From assembly GCA_001687465.1 (NCBI GenBank), contig LVLI01000536.1, positions 64,001-76,116 on the forward strand: 12,116 nt of DNA, in the 5' to 3' direction. A model generated the notes under the pieces. It was not told the DNA's origin and did not search any database. It saw only the letters and a program-made list of their open reading frames with translations. Numbering within the stretch: the first letter of the stretch is position 1; each line of letters starts with the position of its first letter. Made by a program: the position numbers and the translations under genes. This document shows positions 1 to 6,497 of this stretch, piece by piece. This DNA comes from Halocafeteria seosinensis. Taxonomy: Eukaryota; Sar; Bigyra; Bicosoecida.

Positions 1-2
1 TG

Positions 3-1223
3 CTAAACTTTTTAACCTCCTACATCAACTACGGTGGGCGTGTCACCGACGACAAGGATCTGCGAACAATCGATATAATCCTTAGAGACTTCTATTGCGA
101 AGAAATTATGGAAGACGGATATCGTTTCTCGGAGTCTGGCACTTATTATTCGATCCCGTTCGACGACGAGCAACCCCAAAAGAGTGTTATGGACTACATC
201 GAGCAGCTGCCGTTCAACGCTGATCCCGAGATCTTTGGCATGCACTCCAATGCTAATATTATTTGCAACCAAAACGAGACGTTTGAACTGTTCGACATCT
301 TGGTGTCACTCCAACCACGAGCTCAGTCCTCGGGAGGAAAGAGCAGGGAAGAAATTATAGCGGAGACTTGCCGAGACATTCAAAGCCGCTTGCCTGATCC
401 TTTTGATATCGAATCCCTAAGCATGAAGTACCCTGTGCGTTACGAGGAAAGTATGAACACAGTCCTGGTACAAGAGTGCATCCGATACAACAGGTTGATA
501 AAGGTAATGCGGAGCACTTTGACGGAGATTCAGCGAGCGCTTAAAGGTTTGGTGGTTATGAGCAGCGATTTGGATGATATGGGTAGTGCTATTGTGAGCC
601 AGAAGGTTCCCCCAATGTGGGAAGCCAAAGCCTATCCAAGCTTAAAGCCACTTGGCCCATGGGTGACAGAGTTACTTGATAGACTTCACTTCATCCAGAA
701 ATGGGTAGACAACGGCCCGCCAGCGGCCTTTTGGATTAGTGGTTTCTACTTCCCGCAGGCGTTCTTGACAGGAACGTTACAAAACTACGCCCGTAAATAC
801 CAGTATCCCATTGATACCATTGACTTCAATTTCCACATACTAAAGTGTGAATGGACGGAGCTCCACGAGAAACCGGAAGACGGGTGTTACATTTACGGTC
901 TGTTTTTGGAGGGAGCTAGATGGAACGCATCAAAGCAAGTAGTGGACGACTCAATCCCAAAGCAGCTTTATACGTCTCTACCTCCAATTCATCTCGAACC
1001 AGCCCAGCATCGGAAGATACCAACTGAGAATGTGTACCGCTGCCCTGTTTACAAGATACTCTCTCGATGGGGTACTCTGTCAACGACGGGGCATAGCTCG
1101 AATTTCGTCATGTGGATAGAATTGCCTTCTGATAGAGGGCACACGATCAACGACGTCGGACTCGCCGACAGTGCGACGTGGATCAAAGCTGGTGTTGCTG
1201 CTTTCTGCAGTCTTCGCTATTGA
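3..1223 (+). CDS. Dynein heavy chain, axonemal type, C-terminal end (5' partial)
   Basis: This is the C-terminal ~406 residues of a dynein heavy chain, the ATPase motor subunit that moves axonemal microtubules. The frame is open from base 3, so the gene enters from outside the window and the first internal ATG (108) is not the start. Family landmarks appear in order: YINYGGRVTDD near residue 7 (end of the AAA5/AAA6 region), PEIFGMHSNANI near 74, KYPVRYEESMNTV at 142, ALKGLVVMSS, AYPSLKPLGPWV, FWISGFYFPQAFLTGTLQN near 243-261, GLFLEGARW near 299 and GTLSTTGHSSNFV near 357. The C-terminal dynein domain is complete and the gene stops with TGA. No intron is needed in this segment. The pattern resembles single-headed inner-arm heavy chains, but I do not assign a subtype. 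Just before the end, the usual short HWI-R-GVAL-type segment is replaced by a longer HTINDVGLADSATWIKAGVA stretch. Its presence implies a cilium or flagellum. Confidence 0.96.
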   Translation, partial: LNFLTSYINYGGRVTDDKDLRTIDIILRDFYCEEIMEDGYRFSESGTYYSIPFDDEQPQKSVMDYIEQLPFNADPEIFGMHSNANIICNQNETFELFDILVSLQPRAQSSGGKSREEIIAETCRDIQSRLPDPFDIESLSMKYPVRYEESMNTVLVQECIRYNRLIKVMRSTLTEIQRALKGLVVMSSDLDDMGSAIVSQKVPPMWEAKAYPSLKPLGPWVTELLDRLHFIQKWVDNGPPAAFWISGFYFPQAFLTGTLQNYARKYQYPIDTIDFNFHILKCEWTELHEKPEDGCYIYGLFLEGARWNASKQVVDDSIPKQLYTSLPPIHLEPAQHRKIPTENVYRCPVYKILSRWGTLSTTGHSSNFVMWIELPSDRGHTINDVGLADSATWIKAGVAAFCSLRY

Positions 1224-1647
1224 GAGTATTTTTTGTTCAGTCCGTAAAGCAATACACAAAACATATACTACTTTACACTCAGTCTCGTCTCAGTGTTCTC
1301 GAGTTCAGCATCAAAAGTTCAGTTGCAATTGGAAGCGCACTCACACGAGTTTAGTTTGTTGCAGTTCATTTGGGTTAGGGGACAGTTAGTTCTGTTTACA
1401 GTTCTTGGAAAAATAAGCGCCGATTTTCCGCTCCAATTCCACAGTGGAAGTGCACATTGTAACGACGTGCCAGGTAGCTGCTAGCATTTTCCGCTCGTGC
1501 GACGGGATTGAACTTCATTGAAGTCTTCCTGGGCTTCCGCGGGAACAAGTCCCGGCCGTGGGTATAAATTGTAGGTAGTGCATGCACTGTTAGAGCGCTC
1601 GGTACTGCCAGTTATTTGTGCTTGGTGTTAGTAGGTAGATAGCACTG
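1224..1647. other. Intergenic region between dynein and first GLUG gene
   Basis: This stretch should carry the dynein 3' UTR and the promoter of the next gene. I see no supportable coding sequence: ORFs here are short, overlap one another on both strands and have no recognisable motifs. No AATAAA polyadenylation signal lies close after the dynein stop. The only promoter-like element is the TATA sequence listed separately. Confidence 0.5.
1563..1569 (+). promoter_or_regulatory. Possible TATA box of first GLUG gene
   Basis: TATAAAT stands in GGGTATAAATTG, about 180 bases upstream of the coding start at 1745 and 85 upstream of an alternative ATG at 1648. A transcript starting 25-35 bases downstream would carry the candidate leader intron at 1660-1741. 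This is a single motif match, so support is modest. Confidence 0.35.
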
Positions 1648-1659
1648 ATGTCTAGTCTT

Positions 1660-1741
1660 GTAAGCAAAAAGCACTGTAATGACGCTGTGTAGTGTATGAG
1701 ACAACCAGTGACGGTAGTTTATTGTTATTCTATCGATACAG
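1660..1741 (+). other. Candidate 82-base intron in leader of first GLUG gene
   Basis: The donor GTAAGC follows TCTT and the acceptor is a T-rich stretch ending ATCGATACAG. Removing the 82 bases joins ATG TCT AGT CTT (1648-1659) in phase 0 to GCG ATG GTT (1742 on), which would start the protein MSSLAMVPS instead of MVPS. If the intron is instead untranslated, the protein begins at 1745. Without splicing the 1648 ATG frame is separate from the main ORF. The donor resembles that of the candidate intron in the minus-strand gene at 10378-10499. Confidence 0.45.
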
Positions 1742-1744
1742 GCG

Positions 1745-3178
1745 ATGGTTCCCTCTCTTGTTGTGGTATTTGTGCTAGTTTGGAAGAGACAGAGGCCAAC
1801 GAAGCCGTTGTCCTATTGTTTGTGTTTGATACTGGTGGCACTGGTGGGGCTCCCAGTTACATGCAGAGCGTTCCCAGACGTCCGACACAGTGTGATAGAT
1901 GGACAGAATGCGCTCATGCGGTATAATGCTTCAAACAAAACATTTTTTCTCATCGGCAACCTCAGTAACCCACTGTCAAATCGGTTTCTATCGCTGCATG
2001 CACACGAGACTTTCGATGGCCGAGGGTTCAGTATAGATTTAACCGGCACGGAGCAAACTGGATTGTTTACCATCAATGAGACCATGGTGCAATCTATGGA
2101 GCAGAGCCCACTCATCTGGAACTTGCATGTCATTGGCGGAAACTTGGAAGTCGGTGGTGGATTTATATTAAAGGGCCACCAAAAGTTCGCTCGAATTGAA
2201 TCCTGCAGTTCTACGGGGAATATTCCACCTCTTGGTGGTGGAATAGTGGGGCGGGGATGCGATGAAATTCATATCTCCAAGTCATTTTCCACTGGATTCA
2301 TCGATACTCAAGCTGGGGGAATAGTCGGGGCTAAATCAATGAATGTTGACGTTACTGACTGTTTCTCCACCGGACCGATCGGCGGAACGCGATCCGGTGG
2401 AATTGTAGGCGCTGGAGCCAAGGAACTATTGAGCATTTCCCGGTCATATTCGCACGGTGACGTTTTGCAGGAAGGAAGTGGTGGACTTGTTGGCGCTTCG
2501 ACTGATGAATCCTCCGATATTCGAGTCTCTGAATGCTTTTCTACCGGAGATATCGTGGGTACTGCCATTGGAGGAGGGGGAATTGTAGGGATGGACACTC
2601 TTGGCTCTGTTTCCATATCTGATTCGTACACCACAGGCAATATCGAGGCTATTAATGCTGGAGGAATTATGGGAGGAGAGTCTGGAATGGCAACTGTATC
2701 TATAAGGAATACGTACGCAAGTGGAAGGATAGATTCAAATGGCACCAGTGGCGGCATTGTCGGTAGTGTTAAGCCCGAAGCAACAGTGTTCGAAATTGAA
2801 TATTCGGTATATAACTCTAGTATGGGTGCAGTGGACATAGCTGCAGAGGGATCTGAGCATATAAGCTTGGACAAGGGGAATTCAGGGTCACTGGGGGATA
2901 TAATGGGAAAACTCTACTGCGTAAATGGTAGCTGCTGGTCGGAAGACATTTGGATCACTAGCGGCACGTTTCATCCTCCCATTCTTCGATTTCAGCTCCC
3001 CTATATGCCCCCAGCCGCTACCGTTTCACCTACTCCTTCAAGGAGTCCAGGATTTACCAGCTCACCCTCGTCCGAGAGCAAAGCACGGCCAAGTGTTATA
3101 CGCACAGTTCAGTTTCCACATAGGACCATAAAAATCGGCAATATGGACCAAAAGAAAGAACGTTTCAATCCCATTTGA
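1745..3178 (+). CDS. Secreted GLUG-repeat protein, copy 1
   Basis: The product is 477 residues. ATG 1745 is the first in-frame start after a TAG at 1715; an upstream start through the candidate intron at 1660-1741 would add five residues. Residues 1-13 are hydrophobic, then a basic KRQRPTK and a second hydrophobic core (about 22-40) ending VTCRA, which looks like a signal peptide with a long n-region or a membrane anchor. An N-terminal domain (about 43-145) leads into seven ~25-29-residue repeats of the form (C/Y)(F/Y)STG-x(n)-GGIVG at about 148-340, plus a degenerate eighth. This is the GLUG-type motif known from bacterial and protist surface proteins and fits a right-handed beta-helix. A Trp/Cys segment (390-420) precedes a Pro/Ser/Thr-rich stretch (421-450) and a basic tail without a membrane or GPI-like segment. 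About seven N-x-S/T sequons suit an extracellular glycoprotein. The gene at 3988 is its paralogue. The role (adhesion, matrix or coat) is inference. Confidence 0.85.
   Translation: MVPSLVVVFVLVWKRQRPTKPLSYCLCLILVALVGLPVTCRAFPDVRHSVIDGQNALMRYNASNKTFFLIGNLSNPLSNRFLSLHAHETFDGRGFSIDLTGTEQTGLFTINETMVQSMEQSPLIWNLHVIGGNLEVGGGFILKGHQKFARIESCSSTGNIPPLGGGIVGRGCDEIHISKSFSTGFIDTQAGGIVGAKSMNVDVTDCFSTGPIGGTRSGGIVGAGAKELLSISRSYSHGDVLQEGSGGLVGASTDESSDIRVSECFSTGDIVGTAIGGGGIVGMDTLGSVSISDSYTTGNIEAINAGGIMGGESGMATVSIRNTYASGRIDSNGTSGGIVGSVKPEATVFEIEYSVYNSSMGAVDIAAEGSEHISLDKGNSGSLGDIMGKLYCVNGSCWSEDIWITSGTFHPPILRFQLPYMPPAATVSPTPSRSPGFTSSPSSESKARPSVIRTVQFPHRTIKIGNMDQKKERFNPI
2189..2764 (+). repeat. Seven GLUG-like coding repeats
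   Basis: Seven tandem units of roughly 25-31 codons, each with an aromatic-S/T-G turn (SFSTG, CFSTG, SYSHG, SYTTG, TYASG) followed about 8-12 residues later by GGIVG, GGLVG or GGIMG. The units are diverged at the DNA level, so this is an old protein repeat and not a recent tandem duplication. Confidence 0.8.
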
Positions 3179-3441
3179 CAGTAAATGTGGTGCATTATTG
3201 ATTGGACTCAACCTACGTAGCGCATTACAGTAGTTTTCCGAGGTGTCTCGAGCAACTGTCGGTTGGCAGTGGGCTAGGACTACAGCTAACATGTTTGGGA
3301 AGGTCTATCAGAGGTTTATGTTAGCTTGCATTGATTCATTTCCAAAGATGCCAATCCGTTCAGGCTTGCACCCAGTGTGGTTGGTTGGAATGCGTGCATG
3401 TGAGACCATGGTCACCATGCGCGTGGTTTTATCGGAACTCC

Positions 3442-3457
3442 TTTAACCATGGTTAAA
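3442..3457. repeat. 16-bp perfect palindrome
   Basis: TTTAACCATGGTTAAA equals its own reverse complement without a spacer. A 10-bp palindrome GACCATGGTC with the same ACCATGGT centre lies 38 bases upstream (3404-3413). A dimeric DNA-binding site is possible, but function is not shown. Confidence 0.6.
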
Positions 3458-3858
3458 ATTCCATGAGAGAAGATCCTGTACTGCGGATAATTGCGATATT
3501 GATACAACTCGAAGGTGAATGGCTCTGACAAACCAGCTGAAACGAACAGAAACTCAAGCTGTTGCCTTCGTAACTCCGAAGTGTATTACTGGACTGAATA
3601 GAGAGAACCTCAGTCAAAATTCGATGACACAAGAATACTATCGCTGCAGTAAAATACACAGCCTTGTACACTGATCTTGCTCATCCCATGGAACCATTCC
3701 ACCTCAAATGGACATAACGTCCTTCGTTCGTTAGAAGTACACGTACATTAACTTTGATCGGGGATTGATACAAATGGACACGCTAGCTCTCTCCCCCATT
3801 CACAATTGATAGGACGCGTATTACTCTCTGAAAGCAGTCGAAATTTTCAGTGTAGAGA

Positions 3859-3902
3859 CTGTCAGGATAGTATCCGGGCCTTAGGCCCGCAATGTCTGAC
3901 AG
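3859..3902. repeat. Nested inverted repeat (potential hairpin)
   Basis: Outer arms CTGTCAG (3859-3865) and CTGACAG (3896-3902) enclose inner arms CGGGCC (3875-3880) and GGCCCG (3884-3889) with a TTA loop. The internal unpaired sides are 9 and 6 bases. It lies about 85 bases before the ATG of the second GLUG gene, so it could fold in that transcript's leader, be a bidirectional site, or be coincidence. Confidence 0.5.
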
Positions 3903-3987
3903 AATAGTGTGAACTTCAGAAAGTACAGTTGTACAAAGTATTGATCCGAAGCAACGCCTCCCTATTGATATAAGACATACTGGGATC

Positions 3988-5751
3988 ATGGTAATCTGGA
4001 AAAAGGTAGAAGACTATATGATCTCCCAAGCCATGATTTACATGAGTGGGAAGAACCCCTCGGTTGCACGGAAAATGGGATTGTTCCGGTGTCTCGGTTT
4101 GGTCGTTCTGACTGTCCGTTTTCATGAATTCTCAAGAGTGGCTGAGGCTCTCGATGTAAGAAATGCGGTTCTTGATCCCTTGGCGTTTCAGCCGTGCATT
4201 TCACACAGTCAATCAGAACCAAGGGTATTCACTCTGTCATGCAACCTAACTAAACTTCCGGACCACTTCTTCACGTTGATGGCGGGTGAGATCTTCGATG
4301 GAAATCACTTCCATATGAATTTTGACCCAGGAGAGCATATTGGCTATTTCGTGATTCATTCAGGAGTGACGTCGTTTGATGAAGCCCCCATAATCCGTAA
4401 TTTACATGCTGTTGGTGGACGATTGAGAGGCGGAGAAGGTTACATTGTTAGCGCACATCAACTTTATTTTTGGGTCGACTCATGTACATCTTCAGGGGTA
4501 ATTTCTAATGGAGGTAGTGGAGGCATTTGTGGAATGGCATGTGGAAAGCAGGGCGGTGTAATAAGAATAACGAATTCCTCTTCTTCTGGGATACTGGAAC
4601 ATGATGCTTCCGGTGGTATCACTGGCAGCCTTCTTGCAGAAGACGGTGGCACTGCAAACATAACGGGGTGCCATTCATCCGGTGAAATTGGAGGAATAGG
4701 TTCTGGCGGGATTTGCGGTGAGAGAGCTGGAAGATCTGAGGGTAATGTGTATGTCTATCAGTCGTATTCCTCGGGAGACATGGTAACCCAAGGCTCGGGA
4801 GGAGTTGTCGGGAGAGAGGTAGCATCAGATAGCGGACCGGGTGCAGTCGATGGCTGCCCTGGACGAGTAGTTGTTTCCGAGTGTTTTTCAACCGGTAGCA
4901 TGAAAGCACCAAATACTGGAGGGATACTGGGACAATCAGTTAGTGGTTGCATTTCAGTAGAGAACTCATATTCCACAGGGAATATTGAGGGAGCTGCTTC
5001 TGGTGGAATAGCCGGGAAGGCTACTTCGTGGAATTCAGGCATGGTAACGCTTGTCAATTGCTATGCTTCTGGTATATTGGGAGAGGAAGCTGGTGGTTTA
5101 ATCGGGACTGTTGCTGCTGGTGGTAAGGTATTAATCAATAGTAGCGTACATAGAGATCCAATTGTGGCAGCTAGTGTGGGTACTTTGGTTGCTGATGATA
5201 CCAACTCCAATTCTATTGATGATATTCGAGGACGATTGTACAAGTTCAATGGGAAGGTTTGGCCAAGTGAGATTTGGGTTGTAGAAAACGATAGCAGTTT
5301 TCCGAAGCTCAGGTTCCAAGTTGAACAGGAAGTTCTACCACCCTCTCCTACTCCCAGTAGCACATGTTCTAGTTCCCCGACAACATCGAGCACCTACTCT
5401 GGCACAGCAAGCGCCTCTTGGACCGATTCAAAGAATCAAAGTGTTTTGACGACTCACAACGCCACTTTCAGTCCTTTCCCATCTGTAGTAGAGACGGGAA
5501 ATCCCTCTTCCCATACCATTTCAACGCCAACCTCTACGTTAACACGAAGTCCATCCTGCACTTCTTCTGTAGCACGGGACTCCCCTACACAATCAGGGAA
5601 TTCGTCAGCCACGCCTAAAACTACAAGCGAAGCTAAGATTCCTCCCACTGAAAATCCCCGCAGGTCCAGGAAGTCAACAAGAGCCCTCCAGCTGCCAGTC
5701 CAGGGTTGCAAGAGGTCAACAAGAATTAAGGGTGAACGACAGTATACATAG
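3988..5751 (+). CDS. Secreted GLUG-repeat protein, copy 2
   Basis: The product is 587 residues with the same plan as the gene at 1745. ATG 3988 opens the frame; a hydrophobic leader, GLFRCLGLVVLTV, starts only at residue 31 right after Met30 (ATG 4075), so 4075 may be the real start. The N-terminal domain aligns with copy 1: both have an F(D/T)L(S)C-NL/GNLS-type strand, an H/GETFDG or GEIFDG turn, an IIRNLHAVGG / LIWNLHVIGG block and then the repeats. Seven GLUG-like units (SSG or STG followed by GGICG, GGVVG, GGILG, GGIAG, GGLIG) span about 161-374 and a degenerate one follows. The DDIRGRLY/W-SEIW segment (411-430) matches GDIMGKLY/W-SEDIW in copy 1. Residues 451-555 are Ser/Thr/Pro-rich, followed by a strongly basic tail (RRSRKSTR, KRSTRIKGER) with no membrane anchor. 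Several N-x-S/T sequons support secretion. Function beyond a likely extracellular beta-helix is unknown. Confidence 0.85.
   Translation: MVIWKKVEDYMISQAMIYMSGKNPSVARKMGLFRCLGLVVLTVRFHEFSRVAEALDVRNAVLDPLAFQPCISHSQSEPRVFTLSCNLTKLPDHFFTLMAGEIFDGNHFHMNFDPGEHIGYFVIHSGVTSFDEAPIIRNLHAVGGRLRGGEGYIVSAHQLYFWVDSCTSSGVISNGGSGGICGMACGKQGGVIRITNSSSSGILEHDASGGITGSLLAEDGGTANITGCHSSGEIGGIGSGGICGERAGRSEGNVYVYQSYSSGDMVTQGSGGVVGREVASDSGPGAVDGCPGRVVVSECFSTGSMKAPNTGGILGQSVSGCISVENSYSTGNIEGAASGGIAGKATSWNSGMVTLVNCYASGILGEEAGGLIGTVAAGGKVLINSSVHRDPIVAASVGTLVADDTNSNSIDDIRGRLYKFNGKVWPSEIWVVENDSSFPKLRFQVEQEVLPPSPTPSSTCSSSPTTSSTYSGTASASWTDSKNQSVLTTHNATFSPFPSVVETGNPSSHTISTPTSTLTRSPSCTSSVARDSPTQSGNSSATPKTTSEAKIPPTENPRRSRKSTRALQLPVQGCKRSTRIKGERQYT
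4471..5109 (+). repeat. Seven GLUG-like coding repeats
   Basis: Seven units parallel to those of copy 1 but longer on average, because several loops between GGxxG and the next strand carry insertions (for example the Gly/Asp-rich loop around residues 279-293). Corresponding units in the two genes resemble each other at protein level (VSECFSTG in both, SYSTGNIE / SYTTGNIE), so the whole array was probably inherited from a common ancestor. Confidence 0.8.
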
Positions 5752-6159
5752 AAAACATGAACGTAGAGTTACACTTCCGGAAACATAGTGTGTTCTGTCT
5801 TTATCCGTAATTGGTCCGAAAAACATTTGAGGAGATCCTAGCGGCTTATCGTTTTCTGCAACTAGGACGGTAATTACTAATTACTTACTGGAAGTGTTCG
5901 GACAACCTAAGCATACTCTTAGATCCAGCACCGAATTGCCTTCTCCAGCAAAATTATGGGTATCCTTCATCACACTGGCAACTTCTTATCCCGTCGTTGA
6001 CCCTACAAGTTATCATGGTTACGAAGTAGAGAAGCTGACTCTCGTGAGAAAGGGTTGCCATAATGAGCTAAGTTGTTGAACGACTCATTTTGTCTGTCAT
6101 ACTTGACTACGGTAATATTGTACATTTTTTGTGCCTCCCGCTCGGATTCTTGACGGTAA
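5752..6159. other. Intergenic region between GLUG copy 2 and kelch copy 1
   Basis: There is no supportable gene. The octamer ACGGTAAT occurs three times (5867-5874, 6109-6116, 6153-6160), two of them within an identical GACGGTAATTA. An open but ATG-less stretch at 5894-6079 encodes a weakly hydrophobic segment (WVSFITLATSYPV) that could be a missing leader exon of the kelch gene, but no convincing donor follows it. Confidence 0.4.
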
Positions 6160-6497
6160 TTATTTAGCCGACCCTACTGTAAACTAACTGTAACAACCGA
6201 GGAGGTTTATGCCCCTTTGTTCTCCAGGATACTATCTGATAAGAATGCAGTGACAGTGGTGCATCCTCTGAAGCCGTCCATGTGGATTGTATACGGCCTG
6301 AACTATGATCAAGCCACCTCTGGGGCAGCGTTGTACGAGGTCCAGTTAGGATACTCGACTTGGGGCGTCATACAGAAGCTTGATGAGTGTGATAACGACC
6401 GCTCTACCGCGTCGAAAGCAGGAATGACCTGCCCCGTTCCGCGACGAAAGACTCACCTTTGGGCTCAAGCAGAAAACCACACGAATTTGCGCAAGGG
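6160..6497 (+). pseudogene. Broken 5' part of kelch protein copy 1
   Basis: This frame-1 segment encodes the N-terminal part of the kelch protein that continues in frame 0 from about 6498. It matches the intact paralogue at 11121: FSRILSDKNAVTVV parallels LLTRVLADNDAAIIV, AALYEVQLG parallels AGLYRIALG, and GMTCPVPRRK...LWAQ parallels GVTCPVPRRR...MWSQ. The frame is preceded by TAA (6157) and TGA (6151), and no in-frame ATG precedes the homologous part. Around 6480-6497 a one-base shift is needed to reach IEVFLFGG, equivalent to RVFLFGG of the paralogue. No GT...AG intron fits there. A good acceptor (CCCCTTTGTTCTCCAG, ending 6227) leaves room for a missed upstream exon, but would not cure the frameshift. 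An inactivated gene or a sequencing error are both possible. Confidence 0.65.

Larger units (their letters stand above)
3179..3987. other. Intergenic region between the two GLUG genes
   Basis: This 809-base gap separates the paralogues. Short ORFs on both strands (for example minus 3453-3671 and plus 3243-3446) lack motifs or homology to neighbours and are not called. It contains a 16-bp perfect palindrome at 3442-3457 and a nested inverted repeat at 3859-3902, listed separately. No clear TATA box at a usual distance from 3988 was found. Confidence 0.5.

Noticed and set aside
1696-1926. Plus-strand ORF from ATG 1696
   Set aside because: It overlaps the leader of GLUG copy 1 in another frame, is short and has no motif.
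2308-2874. 188-codon minus-strand ORF opposite the GLUG repeats
   Set aside because: It mirrors the Gly/Ser-rich repeat codons of the plus gene, giving Pro/Ile-rich nonsense; the plus frame has leader, repeats and a paralogue.
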